Below, in pieces: positions 1 through 9,382 of a stretch of DNA of 64,000 nt; position 1 is the first letter of the stretch; each line of letters begins with the position of its first letter. Location of the stretch: the NCBI RefSeq assembly GCF_025717535.1, contig NZ_JAJIRO010000001.1, positions 558,001-622,000 on the forward strand. The letters are read 5' to 3'. The notes beneath the pieces are model-generated. The model saw nothing but the letters and a program-made list of their open reading frames with translations, searched no databases and had not been told where the DNA came from. The DNA comes from Paucibacter sp. Y2R2-4. GTDB taxonomy: Bacteria; Pseudomonadota; Gammaproteobacteria; Burkholderiales; Burkholderiaceae_C. The position numbers and the translations under genes are program-made.

Positions 1-129
1 GCTGAAGGAGGTCAAAGCCAAAACGGCTTGAGCGACCTGAGATTCGACCAAACCGCCCATTTCCAGCACTCGCGTGGAGATGCCGCTCAGTTCGGTGTCG
101 AATTGCGTGGAAAGATGTTTGTCACCCAT
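1..129 (-). CDS. phoU: PhoU, phosphate signalling regulator (N-terminal part only)
   Basis: This is the first 43 residues of PhoU; the rest lies beyond the left edge. The start ATG is at 129-127 and the reading begins MGDKHLSTQFDTELSGIS, typical of PhoU, whose helical bundles contact PhoR and PstB and keep the Pho regulon off when phosphate is plentiful. It is the last visible gene of the pstSCAB-phoU operon, about 130 bases after pstB, with a hairpin in the gap. The identification rests on the start sequence plus position; the metal-binding motifs are outside the window. Confidence 0.88.
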   Translation of the reverse strand, partial: MGDKHLSTQFDTELSGISTRVLEMGGLVESQVAQAVLALTSFS

Positions 130-220
130 GGCTTGATCCTGATATCGCGGTGAAGCCGCCCAATCAATGGCGCCGCTTCGTTGAAAGAGGTACTGCTCGT
201 CTTTTTATCTGGTGATGAAG

Positions 221-252
221 TGCGTCGAACCGAATTTCGCTGGTTCGACGCA
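221..252 (-). repeat. Perfect 11-bp hairpin between pstB and phoU
   Basis: The arms 221-231 and 242-252 are exact inverted copies (TGCGTCGAACC / GGTTCGACGCA) around a 10-base loop. It begins seven bases past the pstB stop in the operon's direction. No clean U run follows, so it looks more like an mRNA-stabilising or partial-termination element than a full terminator. Confidence 0.6.
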
Positions 253-258
253 ATCTCG

Positions 259-1044
259 TCAGCCGAAGCGACCCGTGATGTAGTCCTCGGTGTCCTTGCG
301 CTTGGGCTTCATGAACAACTCGGTCGTGGGTCCGAATTCGATCAGGTCGCCCAGATACATATAGGCGGTGTAGTCCGAGCAACGTGCCGCTTGCTGCATG
401 TTATGGGTCACGATGGCCACGGTGTAGTCATTCTTGAGCTCGTGAATCAGCTCTTCGATCTTGCCGGTGGAGATAGGGTCCAACGCCGAGCAGGGCTCGT
501 CCAGCAGCAAAACTTCAGGCTTGATCGCGATGCCACGTGCAATGCACAAACGCTGTTGCTGACCACCCGAGAGGCCTGAGCCGCTTTGGTTCAGCTTGTC
601 CTTCACCTCACCCCACAGCGCGGCCTTCTTCAGCGCCCACTCAACGCGCTCATCCATTTCCACGCGCGGCAGTGTTTCGAACAAACGCACGCCGAAAGCG
701 ATGTTGTCGTAGATCGACATTGGGAAAGGCGTAGGCTTTTGGAAGACCATGCCAATCTTGGCGCGGATCAAGGAAACGTCTTCCTTGCTGGTCAGGATGT
801 CTTGCCCGTCAAGCAAGATCTGACCCTCGGCGCGCTGCTCAGGGTAAAGCTGGAACATGCGGTTCAGCGTGCGCAGCAAGGTCGACTTGCCGCAGCCCGA
901 GGGGCCGATGAAGGCGGTGACCTTGTTCTCTGGAATGTCCAGATTGATGTTCTTCAGGGCAAGAAAGTTGCCGTAGTAGAAGTTCAGGTTCCGAACCGAG
1001 AGCTTTGCCCGCTCGGTGACAGGCATATCAACTTTTGCGTCCAT
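259..1044 (-). CDS. pstB: Phosphate ABC transporter ATP-binding protein PstB
   Basis: This is the ATPase of the high-affinity phosphate importer PstSCAB at the inner membrane. The 261-residue protein has Walker [10 protein letters not shown] (about 47-55), the ABC signature LSGGQ (about 158-162) and Walker B VLLLDEP (about 178-184), all intact; length is normal for PstB. A GTG codon lies four codons upstream, but the ATG at 1044 has GGAG (1051-1054) at good spacing, so I chose it. It follows pstA by 16 bases and precedes phoU. Confidence 0.96.
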   Translation of the reverse strand: MDAKVDMPVTERAKLSVRNLNFYYGNFLALKNINLDIPENKVTAFIGPSGCGKSTLLRTLNRMFQLYPEQRAEGQILLDGQDILTSKEDVSLIRAKIGMVFQKPTPFPMSIYDNIAFGVRLFETLPRVEMDERVEWALKKAALWGEVKDKLNQSGSGLSGGQQQRLCIARGIAIKPEVLLLDEPCSALDPISTGKIEELIHELKNDYTVAIVTHNMQQAARCSDYTAYMYLGDLIEFGPTTELFMKPKRKDTEDYITGRFG

Positions 1045-1060
1045 GGTGAACTCCACTCAA

Positions 1061-1945
1061 TCAATGCTTATTCTTGAAAAGTACGCGCGCCAAGATGTTC
1101 AACGCCAACACCCCGATGGTGATGATGAAGACACCGGCCCAAGCCAGCTTTTGCCAGTTTTCATAGGGGCTCATGGCGAACTTGAAGATGGTGACCGGCA
1201 GGCTGGCCATCGGCTGGCTCAGGTCGGAAGTCCAGAATTGATTGGACAGCGCCGTAAACAGCAGAGGAGCCGTTTCACCCGAGATGCGCGCCAGAGCCAG
1301 CAAGATACCGGTCAACACGCCCGCACGGGCAGACTTCAGCGTCACCGACAAAATAACTTTCCACTTCGGCGTCCCCAGAGCGTATGCCGCTTCACGCAGG
1401 GCGTTCGGGATCAGGCTGAGCATGTTCTCGGTGGTACGGATGACCACGGGAATCACGATCAAGGCCAGGGCCAAAATACCGGCGAAACCCGAGAAGCTGT
1501 GCATGCGGGCCACGACCAGACCGTAGATGAACAGGCCCACCACAATGGACGGTGCCGACAACAAGATGTCGTTGATGAAACGCACCGTAGAACCCAACCA
1601 GGTCTTTTGGCCGTACTCAGCCAAATAGATGCCGGCCATGATGCCGATCGGCGTGCCCAACAGTGTCGCCAAGCCCACCATGGCCAGCGAGCCGAAAATC
1701 GCATTGGCCAGACCGCCGGTTTCCGCCATTGGCGGTGGGGTCATTTCGGTGAAGGTGGCCAAGTTCAAGCCGCCGAAACCAAGCCGAACGGTCTCAAAGA
1801 GAATCCACATCAGCCAGAACAAGCCAAAAGCCATCGCACCCAGAGAGAGTGTCAAAGCCACGGCATTCACGCGCTTGCGCTTTTGGTGCATGGCGAGCCG
1901 CTTGGCGTTCAAGCCGGCATCCCGAGTCATTGCGCCGCTGCTCAT
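1061..1945 (-). CDS. pstA: Phosphate ABC transporter permease PstA
   Basis: One of the two membrane subunits that form the phosphate channel. The 294-residue protein starts with a basic cytoplasmic tail and has about six hydrophobic segments. The permease (EAA) loop is seen around [22 protein letters not shown] lies upstream of the ATG. The start overlaps the pstC stop by four bases, which implies translational coupling in the pst operon. Confidence 0.95.
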   Translation of the reverse strand: MSSGAMTRDAGLNAKRLAMHQKRKRVNAVALTLSLGAMAFGLFWLMWILFETVRLGFGGLNLATFTEMTPPPMAETGGLANAIFGSLAMVGLATLLGTPIGIMAGIYLAEYGQKTWLGSTVRFINDILLSAPSIVVGLFIYGLVVARMHSFSGFAGILALALIVIPVVIRTTENMLSLIPNALREAAYALGTPKWKVILSVTLKSARAGVLTGILLALARISGETAPLLFTALSNQFWTSDLSQPMASLPVTIFKFAMSPYENWQKLAWAGVFIITIGVLALNILARVLFKNKH

Positions 1946-2964
1946 GAACGCGCTCCTTCATTCTTCTTCAACTGCGACAAGAGCACCTTGGAGCAGGCCA
2001 AGACGACAAAGGTGATGAAGAACAACACCAAGCCCAGGTAAATCAGCGAGGCTTGATGCAAGCCCTCGCCCGCCTCGGCAAACTCATTGGCCAGGGCCGA
2101 AGTAATGCTGTTGGCCGCCTCAAACACCGACAGCGAATTCAGTTGGTTCATATTGCCGATGACGAAGGTCACCGCCATGGTTTCACCCAGGGCACGGCCC
2201 AAGCCCAGCATGATGCCGCCGACCACACCGGTCTTGGTGTAGGGCAGCACGACGCGAGACACCACTTCCCAGGTGGTCGAACCCAATCCGTAGGCCGACT
2301 CTTTCAACATGGCCGGCGTGACCTCAAACACATCCCGCATCACCGAGGCAATGAAAGGAATGATCATGATGGCCAAGATGATGCCGGCCGACAAAATGCC
2401 GATGCCGACGGGCGGCCCCGACACCAGCGTGCCAAGGAAGGGAACATCACCCAGCAAGCGCTGCAAAGGCTGCTGCACATAGGTCGACAGAATCGGGCCA
2501 AACACCAAGAGGCCCCACATGCCGTAAACAATCGAGGGCACAGCCGCCAAGAGTTCAACGGCCACACCCAGTGGGCGCTTCAGCCAACTCGGCGACAACT
2601 CGGTCAAAAAGAGCGCAATACCAAAACTCACCGGCACGGCGATCACCAAGGCGATGAAAGACGTCATCAAGGTGCCGTAGATCATCACCAAGCCGCCGAA
2701 CTTCTCTTGGACCGGATCCCATTCGCTGGTCCACAAGAATGCCAGGCCAAACTGTTTGATCGCTGGCGCGGCACCGATGATCAAGGAGACGATGATGCCC
2801 ACCAACAAACCCAGGGTCAGCCAGGCGGCCCCATGCGCCAAGATTGAAAACAGTTTGTCTGCCCAAGGCGCCACGGCGCGGCGCGCTGGCGGACTGGCCA
2901 TGGGCTGCACGCGAGCACCCGGCTGCCCGGAGTCATAAGAATTCGCTGGAAGTATTGCGGCCAC
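1942..2964 (-). CDS. pstC: Phosphate ABC transporter permease PstC
   Basis: Partner permease of PstA, 340 residues, with several transmembrane segments and the permease loop near [16 protein letters not shown]. The start is GTG at 2964, supported by a GGAGG five bases upstream; no better ATG is available. It has a roughly 35-residue hydrophilic head before the first membrane segment. It follows pstS after a 105-base gap containing a strong hairpin. Confidence 0.95.
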   Translation of the reverse strand: MAAILPANSYDSGQPGARVQPMASPPARRAVAPWADKLFSILAHGAAWLTLGLLVGIIVSLIIGAAPAIKQFGLAFLWTSEWDPVQEKFGGLVMIYGTLMTSFIALVIAVPVSFGIALFLTELSPSWLKRPLGVAVELLAAVPSIVYGMWGLLVFGPILSTYVQQPLQRLLGDVPFLGTLVSGPPVGIGILSAGIILAIMIIPFIASVMRDVFEVTPAMLKESAYGLGSTTWEVVSRVVLPYTKTGVVGGIMLGLGRALGETMAVTFVIGNMNQLNSLSVFEAANSITSALANEFAEAGEGLHQASLIYLGLVLFFITFVVLACSKVLLSQLKKNEGARS

Positions 2965-3010
2965 AGGGCCTCCGCTTGGTCGGCGTTAAAAAAATCGAGG
3001 CGGCTGATTT

Positions 3011-3051
3011 GACAACAGCCCAGCACGCTTTTTAGCTGCTGGGCTGTTGTC
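3011..3051 (-). repeat. Perfect 15-bp hairpin between pstS and pstC
   Basis: Arms 3011-3025 and 3037-3051 are exact inverted copies (GACAACAGCCCAGCA and complement) with an 11-base loop. It lies between the pstS stop and the pstC start and lacks a U run on the minus strand. Such hairpins after the gene for a periplasmic binding protein usually protect its mRNA or cut read-through, so that PstS is made in excess over the membrane subunits; that role is inferred here. Confidence 0.7.
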
Positions 3052-3069
3052 CATCACATCAGCTCAAAC

Positions 3070-4110
3070 TCACTTGTAGCTGATGGCCTTGCCCGAAGCG
3101 TCTTTCACGTTGTCTGTCCACTGCTTGCGGATCAGGTCTTTCACAACGGCTGGCAGCGCGACATAGTCCAACTCATCGGCGCTCTTGTCGCCATTATTGA
3201 AAGCCCAGTCAAAGAACTTCAGCGCATTGGCTGCATTGGCCGGCTTATCCTGTGTCTTGTACATCAGGATGTAGGTTGGGTTAGCCAGGGGCCAAGCATC
3301 CTTGCCAGGCTGCTCGGTGGTGATTTGATAGAAGGTTTTCTTCCAATCAGCACCTGCGGCGGCAGCCTTGAAACCATCTTCGCTAGGCGAGACAAAATTG
3401 CCATCCTTGTTACGCAGCAAGGTGTAGGTCATCTTGTTCTGCTTCACATAGGCGTACTCGACATAACCAATCGAGTTCGGCAGGCGCTGAACAAAAGCGG
3501 CCACGCCTTCATTGCCCTTGCCACCCGCCCCGGTAGGCCAATTCACTGCGGTGCCTTCACCGACCTTGCTCTTCCACTCTTCATTCACCTTGGACAAATA
3601 GTTGGTGAAGATGAAGGAAGTGCCGGAGCCGTCCGCACGACGAACCACCGAAATGGCCGCATCAGGGAGCGGAACGCCAGGGTTCAATGTAGTCAGCGCG
3701 GCATCATTCCACTTGCTGATCTTGCCCAAATAGATATCACCCAACACTTGGCCGGTCAGCTTAATCTGCCCCGGGGCGATGCCCTTGATGTTCACGACGG
3801 GCACCACGCCACCGATCACGGTCGGGAACTGAATCATGCCGTCCTTGGCCAGCTCCTCGTCCTTGAGCGGCATATCGGTCGCGCCGAAGTCAACGGTCTT
3901 GGCCTTGATCTGGCGAATACCGGCACCCGAGCCCACCGACTGATAGTTGATGCGAGCGCCGGAAGCTTTGTTATATGCATCCGCCCACTTGGCATACAAA
4001 GGGGCAGGGAAAGTTGCGCCTGCGCCGGTCACGTCTTGCGCATGAGCCAAAGGCAGAACAGCCATACCGGCCACGAAGAAAAATCCAGTGCTGGGCAAAT
4101 TGAATTTCAT
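3070..4110 (-). CDS. pstS: Periplasmic phosphate-binding protein PstS
   Basis: Captures phosphate in the periplasm and delivers it to PstCAB. The 346-residue precursor begins MKFNLPSTGFFFVAGM with a Sec signal peptide that probably ends at AHA before QDVTGAGATFPAPLY, the standard start of mature PstS. Phosphate-binding sequences such as RRADGSGTSFIFTNYL are present. I chose the ATG at 4110 because it has AGGAC upstream and gives the signal peptide directly; a longer reading from 4149 would add 13 unrelated residues. It is the first gene of the operon. Confidence 0.96.
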   Translation of the reverse strand: MKFNLPSTGFFFVAGMAVLPLAHAQDVTGAGATFPAPLYAKWADAYNKASGARINYQSVGSGAGIRQIKAKTVDFGATDMPLKDEELAKDGMIQFPTVIGGVVPVVNIKGIAPGQIKLTGQVLGDIYLGKISKWNDAALTTLNPGVPLPDAAISVVRRADGSGTSFIFTNYLSKVNEEWKSKVGEGTAVNWPTGAGGKGNEGVAAFVQRLPNSIGYVEYAYVKQNKMTYTLLRNKDGNFVSPSEDGFKAAAAGADWKKTFYQITTEQPGKDAWPLANPTYILMYKTQDKPANAANALKFFDWAFNNGDKSADELDYVALPAVVKDLIRKQWTDNVKDASGKAISYK

Positions 4111-4152
4111 GAGCGTCCTATCGGTGCTTGGAGTGACAAGAGCCGCCATGTT

Positions 4153-4170
4153 ATGACTTCAATATGACAC
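4153..4170 (-). promoter_or_regulatory. Pho box upstream of pstS
   Basis: Reads GTGTCATATTGAAGTCAT toward pstS. This is two TCAT-ending 7-mers separated by four bases, close to the PhoB consensus CTGTCAT-N4-CTGTCAT. It lies 42 bases before the pstS ATG, a suitable place to replace the -35 element of a PhoB-activated promoter. Confidence 0.75.
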
Positions 4171-4240
4171 GACGGTGACGATGCTTTTGCCGCGAAAAGC
4201 ACCAACGGATCATGTCACAAAGCAGATTTTTGCAATACAA

Positions 4241-4258
4241 GCTTCACAGAAGCGTCAT
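4241..4258 (+). promoter_or_regulatory. Possible second Pho box facing the fasciclin gene
   Basis: Reads GCTTCACAGAAGCGTCAT, with two TCA cores 11 bases apart as in a Pho box. The first half matches poorly and the second well (five of seven). It lies 51 bases before the ATG at 4310, oriented toward the fasciclin lipoprotein. Confidence 0.4.
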
Positions 4259-4309
4259 ATTGACTGCTTAAGCTCCTCGAACACCCCAAAATCTGTGGAG
4301 ATTCTCGAC

Positions 4310-4801
4310 ATGAACACGATTCGACGCGCGCTGACCGTCTCTGGTCTGATTGCCGCCACATTGGCACTGAGCGCCTGCGCTACAGCCCCGGCCCCCGCCA
4401 ATCTGGCAGAGACACTGGCTCGCAATCCGCAACTCAGCACCTTCAACCGCCTGGTTGAGCAGGCTGGCATGAAAGAGTCGCTGCAAGCCGCCGGCCCCCT
4501 GACTGTCTTCGCGCCCAGCGATGAGGCATTCAAGGCAGTTCCCGCCAAAACCCTGGAAGCATTGACTGCCGACAAGGCGCAATTGCAATCCGTGCTGAGC
4601 TTCCACATTGTGCCGAGCAAGTTGCTTGCCGCCGAAGTGAAGAATGGCAATGTCAAGACCGTCCAAGGCAGCAATCTGGCACTGAGCCGCGCCGGCGATT
4701 TCGTGACCGTTGAAGACGGCATGGTCCAACAGGCCGACATCTCCGCCACCAACGGCGTCGCCCATGTGATCGATCGGGTGCTGACTCCACCCAAGAAGTA
4801 A
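4310..4801 (+). CDS. Fasciclin-domain lipoprotein
   Basis: A 163-residue protein with a lipoprotein signal peptide (MNTIRRALTVSGLIAATLAL then the lipobox LSAC) and one FAS1 domain, recognised by FAPSDEAFKAVP and the closing NGVAHVIDRVL. FAS1 domains mediate surface or matrix adhesion in other organisms; the bacterial role is mostly unknown. The ATG at 4310 has GGAG at 4297-4300 and gives the signal peptide; the open frame upstream looks non-coding. It is transcribed away from pstS across a short region that contains Pho-box-like sites, so phosphate control is possible. Confidence 0.88.
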   Translation: MNTIRRALTVSGLIAATLALSACATAPAPANLAETLARNPQLSTFNRLVEQAGMKESLQAAGPLTVFAPSDEAFKAVPAKTLEALTADKAQLQSVLSFHIVPSKLLAAEVKNGNVKTVQGSNLALSRAGDFVTVEDGMVQQADISATNGVAHVIDRVLTPPKK

Positions 4802-4851
4802 GGCTAAAGCTTTAAGAGTTCAGAGATACGTAAAACCGACTCTAGAACGCA

Positions 4852-4887
4852 AAAGGCCCGCTGCAAGTCAAATGCAGCGGGCCTTTT
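4852..4887. terminator. Bidirectional terminator between the fasciclin gene and glmM
   Basis: A 14-bp perfect stem (AAAGGCCCGCTGCA / TGCAGCGGGCCTTT) with A and T tracts on either side. It serves the plus-strand fasciclin gene and the converging glmM. Confidence 0.9.
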
Positions 4888-4906
4888 TTATGGTCAGCCA
4901 AAAAGA

Positions 4907-6244
4907 TCAGGCAGGCAACTTGACCGCATCGGCCAAACGTTGGGCGCAGCGCTGGGCCAACCCGGCATCACTGGCTTCCACCATCAAGCGCAACAAAGGC
5001 TCGGTGCCCGAGGCACGAATGAGCACCCGACCTCGGTTACCCAATTCGGCAGTGACCTCAGCCTGCTCGCGAGCCAGATGCGGATTGCTCTTCCAGTCCT
5101 GCCCCGCCTGCAAACGCACGTTGATCAGCGTCTGCGGGAACAGGCTCACCTCCGCCAGCTGGTCGGCAAGACTGCGGCCAGTCCGGCACACCGATTGCAA
5201 GATCAACAGCGCGCTGACGATACCGTCGCCAGTGGTGTGCTTGTCCAAGGCCAACAAGTGGCCAGAGCCCTCACCGCCCAATTGCCAGCCACGTGCACTC
5301 AATTCTTCCAGTACATAGCGGTCCCCGACCTTTGCGCGAACAAAGTCCACGTCCAGGGACTTCAGCGCCAACTCGACCGCCATATTGGTCATCAAGGTAC
5401 CGACGGCGCCCGCAACACGCTGGCCCTGACCCAGGCGATCAGCAACCATGACATACAGCAACTCATCGCCGTTGTAGAGACGCCCTTGTGCATCGACCAA
5501 TTGCAAGCGGTCGGCATCGCCATCCAGGGCTACGCCATAGTGAGCGCCATGTTCCTGCACCGCCTTGACCAGGGCCGCTGGTGAGGTCGCACCAAAACCC
5601 GCATTGATGTTGAAGCCGTCTGGGCTGCAGCCAATCGAGATGACCTCAGCACCCAGTTCGTGGAACACATCAGGCGCCACATGGTAGGCAGCGCCATTGG
5701 CTGCGTCGACCACGATCTTCAAGCCCTTGAGCGTCAGGTCGGAGCCAAAGCTGTTCTTGCAAAACTCGATATAACGGCCACGAGCATCGGTGATGCGCTT
5801 GGCGCGCCCCAGATTCGCAGAATCGATCCATGTGGGCGACTCTTCCAGCGCGGCTTCGACCAATTGTTCCCAGGTGTCAGGTAGCTTTTCACCCTTGGCT
5901 GAGAAGAACTTGATACCGTTGTCAGCAAAAGGATTGTGTGAAGCACTGATCACCACGCCCAGATCTTGCCGCAAAGCGCGAGTCAAGTAAGCAACGCCTG
6001 GCGTCGGCAAGGGCCCAGTCAGCAGCACATCAACACCAGCAGAGGCAAATCCAGCTTCCAAAGCCGATTCGATCATGTAGCCAGAAATGCGCGTGTCCTT
6101 GCCAATCAACACACTCGGACGCGCGCTTGTCTTGCGCAACACTTGACCCACCGCATGCCCCAACTTCAGCATGAAGTCCGGCGTGATAGGGCCTTGACCC
6201 ACCGTACCGCGAATACCATCAGTCCCGAAATACTTACGGCTCAT
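4907..6244 (-). CDS. glmM: Phosphoglucosamine mutase GlmM
   Basis: Converts glucosamine-6-phosphate to glucosamine-1-phosphate on the path to UDP-GlcNAc, needed for peptidoglycan and LPS. The 445-residue protein begins [13 protein letters not shown]. It has the phosphoserine loop ASHNP with the catalytic Ser at about 102, the Mg-binding DGDADR at about 241-246, and the phosphate-binding [10 protein letters not shown] near the end. The ATG at 6244 matches the family start. It lies 39 bases after folP in the common order ftsH-folP-glmM. Confidence 0.96.
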   Translation of the reverse strand: MSRKYFGTDGIRGTVGQGPITPDFMLKLGHAVGQVLRKTSARPSVLIGKDTRISGYMIESALEAGFASAGVDVLLTGPLPTPGVAYLTRALRQDLGVVISASHNPFADNGIKFFSAKGEKLPDTWEQLVEAALEESPTWIDSANLGRAKRITDARGRYIEFCKNSFGSDLTLKGLKIVVDAANGAAYHVAPDVFHELGAEVISIGCSPDGFNINAGFGATSPAALVKAVQEHGAHYGVALDGDADRLQLVDAQGRLYNGDELLYVMVADRLGQGQRVAGAVGTLMTNMAVELALKSLDVDFVRAKVGDRYVLEELSARGWQLGGEGSGHLLALDKHTTGDGIVSALLILQSVCRTGRSLADQLAEVSLFPQTLINVRLQAGQDWKSNPHLAREQAEVTAELGNRGRVLIRASGTEPLLRLMVEASDAGLAQRCAQRLADAVKLPA

Positions 6245-6283
6245 ATCGAGCACCCTCCTGAATAACTATTTCACCATTGTCCA

Positions 6284-7168
6284 TCAGCAGCGTGACGGAA
6301 TCGCCGGCAATCCGCCTGCCGCACACCAAACCTTGACGGCATCCACAGTGGCTGCGACATCGTGCACACGCAAGATCTTTGCGCCATGGCTCAAAGCGAC
6401 CAAACCAGCGGCCAAGCTTGCGGGCAGGCGTTGATCGACCGCCCTCCCCGTGACATCTCCCAATGAGCGCTTTCGCGACCAACCTGCCAAGATCGGAAAC
6501 CCAAGCTTCAAAAGCTCCGACTGCCGGGACAACAAGTCGAAATTCTGCGGTGTGGTTTTGGCAAATCCATAGCCCGGATCCATAACGATTCGACTGGCAG
6601 CAATGCCAGCAGCCAACGCACAATCCGCGCGCTCGCGCAAGAAATCGGCAACTTCAGCAAGCACATCGACGTAGTCACACATGGACTGCATGGTGCTTGA
6701 CTCGCCCCGCATATGCATCAAGCACACCCCCGCCTTGGCATGGCTGCCTAGCAAAGGCAAGGCCGCCTCGTCTCTCAGCGCCTTGATGTCATTGATGATG
6801 TCGACGCCCATATCCAGCGCACGCGCCATCACGCCAGCCTTGCAGGTGTCGACCGAGACCGGCACGCCCAGCGTCAGCGCCACTTCGAGCACCGGTGCGA
6901 TGCGCGCCCACTCTTCGTCAAGACTCAAGCCGACTGAGCCCGGCCGACTGGACTCCCCGCCGATATCCAGAATATCCGCGCCCTCGTCAAGCAAACGCCT
7001 GCAATGGGCGGCCGCAAGTTCGGCATTGGCATGCTGACCGCCGTCCGAAAAAGAGTCCGGCGTGACATTCACGATCCCCATCACCACGGGGCGACTCAGG
7101 TCAATGTCGAATCGAGTCGTCTGCCAGACCTGAGGCTCCGTTGACGCGACAAATTGCTTGCTGCTCAT
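6284..7168 (-). CDS. folP: Dihydropteroate synthase FolP
   Basis: Joins p-aminobenzoate to the pterin diphosphate in folate synthesis; it is the sulfonamide target. The signature GIVNVTPDSFSDGG is at about 31-44, and DIGGESSRPG and the later DPGYGF and GWSRKRSLG loops are intact. I chose the ATG at 7168, which has GGAC upstream. The earlier ATG at 7180 directly abuts the U run of a terminator and has no ribosome-binding site. The protein is then 294 residues, normal for the family. Confidence 0.94.
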   Translation of the reverse strand: MSSKQFVASTEPQVWQTTRFDIDLSRPVVMGIVNVTPDSFSDGGQHANAELAAAHCRRLLDEGADILDIGGESSRPGSVGLSLDEEWARIAPVLEVALTLGVPVSVDTCKAGVMARALDMGVDIINDIKALRDEAALPLLGSHAKAGVCLMHMRGESSTMQSMCDYVDVLAEVADFLRERADCALAAGIAASRIVMDPGYGFAKTTPQNFDLLSRQSELLKLGFPILAGWSRKRSLGDVTGRAVDQRLPASLAAGLVALSHGAKILRVHDVAATVDAVKVWCAAGGLPAIPSRC

Positions 7169-7181
7169 GTGCAAGTCCATG

Positions 7182-7211
7182 AAAAAAGGGCCAGTCTTTG
7201 CAGACAGGCCC
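7182..7211 (-). terminator. Terminator between ftsH and folP
   Basis: On the minus strand a 10-bp stem with one T-T mismatch (GGGCCTGTCT / AGACTGGCCC), GCAA loop, is followed by six T. It ends only about a dozen bases before the chosen folP start, so folP depends on read-through or on a promoter close by. Confidence 0.75.
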
Positions 7212-7303
7212 CTTGGCGAACAAGAGCCTCAGCTCTGCTCAAACATAACTGGCGGGAAAGAGTTCAAATCCCAGGGCGGAGCCAACTCATTCCCGCTCTG
7301 GCA

Positions 7304-9211
7304 TCACACCACGGCCGCTGCACCATCGGTCGACACCGGTGGCGAACCGCCGCCGTCCGACTTGCTGTTGGCAGAAGGCGTCCAGTCCTTGGGCAGACGG
7401 GCGGGCTTGCCGCTCATGATGTCCTCGATCTGATCAGCATCAATAGTCTCGAACTCCAACAAGGCTGTTGCCATCGCGTGCATCTTGTCTTTGTTCTCTT
7501 CGATCAGGCGGCGGGCGATACCGTACTGATCGTCGATGATGCGACGAATGACCGTATCGACCTTGCGCATGGTCTCTTCCGACATATTGGTGGTCTTGGT
7601 CACCGAGCGACCCAAGAACACTTCGCCTTCATTGTCCGAATAGACCATCGGGCCCAACTCGTCGGTCATGCCATAGCGCATGACCATATCGCGAGCAATC
7701 GCGGTGGCGCGCTCAAAGTCGTTAGAGGCACCGGTGGTCATTTGATTCATGAACACTTCTTCGGCGATACGGCCACCGAACAGCACCGAAATAGTCGAGA
7801 GCATGCGCTCCTTGTCCATGCTGTAGCGATCACCTTCAGGCAACTGCATGGTCACACCCAGAGCACGCCCACGAGGAATCACCGTGACCTTGTGAACCGG
7901 GTCGGTCTTGGGCATCAGTCGGGCAACCAAAGCATGGCCAGCTTCGTGATAGGCCGTATTGCGGCGCTCTTCCTCCGGCATGATCATGGACTTGCGCTCT
8001 GGGCCCATCATGATCTTGTCTTTGGCCTTTTCGAAGTCAACCATCTCCACCACGCGTCCATTGCGACGTGCGGCAAACAAGGCGGCTTCATTGACCAAGT
8101 TGGCCAAGTCAGCACCCGAGAAGCCAGGTGTTCCGCGCGCCAAGATATCGGCACGGATGTCTTGGCCCACCGGCACTTTGCGCATATGGACGTTCAAGAT
8201 CTGCTCACGGCCGCGCACATCAGGCAAGGTCACATAGACCTGACGGTCAAAACGACCGGGGCGCAACAAAGCGGGGTCCAAGATGTCAGGACGGTTGGTG
8301 GCCGCCATCACGATGACGCCAAGATTGGTCTCGAAACCATCCATCTCGACCAACATCTGATTCAGCGTCTGTTCACGCTCGTCATTGCCGCCACCCAAGC
8401 CGGCTCCGCGGTGACGACCAACAGCATCAATTTCATCCACGAAGATGATGCAAGGTGCACTCTTCTTGGCCTGCTCAAACATATCGCGCACGCGGGCTGC
8501 GCCAACGCCAACGAACATCTCGACGAAGTCTGAACCCGAGATGGCGAAGAAAGGCACCTTGGCTTCACCCGCAATGGCTTTGGCCAACAAGGTCTTGCCG
8601 GTACCCGGAGGGCCAACCAACAGCACGCCACGAGGAATACGTCCGCCCAGTTTTTGGAACTTCTGCGGATCCTTCAGGAAGTCGACCAATTCCTTGACCT
8701 CTTCCTTGGCCTCGTCGCAACCAGCGACATCGGCAAAGGTCGTGGTGTTGTTGGCCTCATCGAGCATGCGGGCCTTGGACTTGCCAAAGCTGAAGGCGCC
8801 GCCCTTGCCGCCGCCCTGCATCTGGCGCATGAAATACACCCAAACGCCAATCAACAACAACATCGGGCCCCAGCTGATCAGCATATTGATCAGGAAGGAA
8901 GGCTCCTCACGCGGTTTGACATCGAACTTGACGCCGTTATTGCGCAGGTCACCGATCAGGCCACGATCCAGATAAGTCGCTGCAACGCGCAGTTTCTTGC
9001 CTTCATTGGTTTCGGCCAGGATGTCAGTCCCCGCCCCACCTTCTTGCAAAGTGACTTGCTTGATGCGATGCGCCTGAACCTCGTCCAGAAATTCCGAGTA
9101 ACCGATTTGGTTCCCCTGGGATGCACCTCGGTCGAACTGCTTGAAGACAGTGAACAGCACCAGGGCAATCACTATCCAAACAGCCACCTTCGAGAACCAC
9201 TGATTGTTCAC
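7304..9211 (-). CDS. ftsH: ATP-dependent zinc metalloprotease FtsH
   Basis: Membrane-anchored AAA+ protease that degrades misfolded membrane proteins and regulators such as sigma-32 and LpxC. The 635-residue protein has a membrane segment at about 8-24 and another at about 108-128. Walker A GPPGTGKT is at 200-207, the SRH follows, and the zinc site HEAGH is at about 422-426. The start is GTG at 9211, with AAGGAG (9217-9222) upstream and the usual N terminus [12 protein letters not shown] longer reading from 9268 would begin inside the -10 of the predicted promoter, so it can be excluded. Confidence 0.96.
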   Translation of the reverse strand: MNNQWFSKVAVWIVIALVLFTVFKQFDRGASQGNQIGYSEFLDEVQAHRIKQVTLQEGGAGTDILAETNEGKKLRVAATYLDRGLIGDLRNNGVKFDVKPREEPSFLINMLISWGPMLLLIGVWVYFMRQMQGGGKGGAFSFGKSKARMLDEANNTTTFADVAGCDEAKEEVKELVDFLKDPQKFQKLGGRIPRGVLLVGPPGTGKTLLAKAIAGEAKVPFFAISGSDFVEMFVGVGAARVRDMFEQAKKSAPCIIFVDEIDAVGRHRGAGLGGGNDEREQTLNQMLVEMDGFETNLGVIVMAATNRPDILDPALLRPGRFDRQVYVTLPDVRGREQILNVHMRKVPVGQDIRADILARGTPGFSGADLANLVNEAALFAARRNGRVVEMVDFEKAKDKIMMGPERKSMIMPEEERRNTAYHEAGHALVARLMPKTDPVHKVTVIPRGRALGVTMQLPEGDRYSMDKERMLSTISVLFGGRIAEEVFMNQMTTGASNDFERATAIARDMVMRYGMTDELGPMVYSDNEGEVFLGRSVTKTTNMSEETMRKVDTVIRRIIDDQYGIARRLIEENKDKMHAMATALLEFETIDADQIEDIMSGKPARLPKDWTPSANSKSDGGGSPPVSTDGAAAVV

Positions 9212-9266
9212 CGCGACTCCTTCATTCAATTCGCCCGACCGCACCAATGGCGGCCTTGTGCACGGC

Positions 9267-9294
9267 ATATGGGGTTGATTCTATTGCAGTCAAG
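9267..9294 (-). promoter_or_regulatory. Heat-shock (sigma-32 type) promoter of ftsH
   Basis: On the minus strand CTTGACT (-35) and CCCCATAT (-10) are separated by 13 bases, close to the sigma-32 consensus CTTGAAA-N13-CCCCATNT. It lies about 55 bases before the GTG start of ftsH, itself a heat-shock gene in other proteobacteria. Confidence 0.7.
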
Positions 9295-9382
9295 GGGGCA
9301 TCTGCTTTTGCTTGAGGCCATGACCCTAAGGACAATGCCAGACATTACCGAGTCTGCTGCGCAGGCGCGCAAAGCCCTTGCT

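Noticed and set aside
1016-2041. Long open frame (341 codons) on the plus strand opposite pstA
   Set aside because: It is the antisense shadow of pstA: low complexity with many Gln, His and Arg, no family resemblance and no ribosome-binding site.
4175-4309. Longer fasciclin protein starting at 4175
   Set aside because: It would place 45 unrelated residues before a perfect lipoprotein signal peptide and cover the Pho-box-like site.
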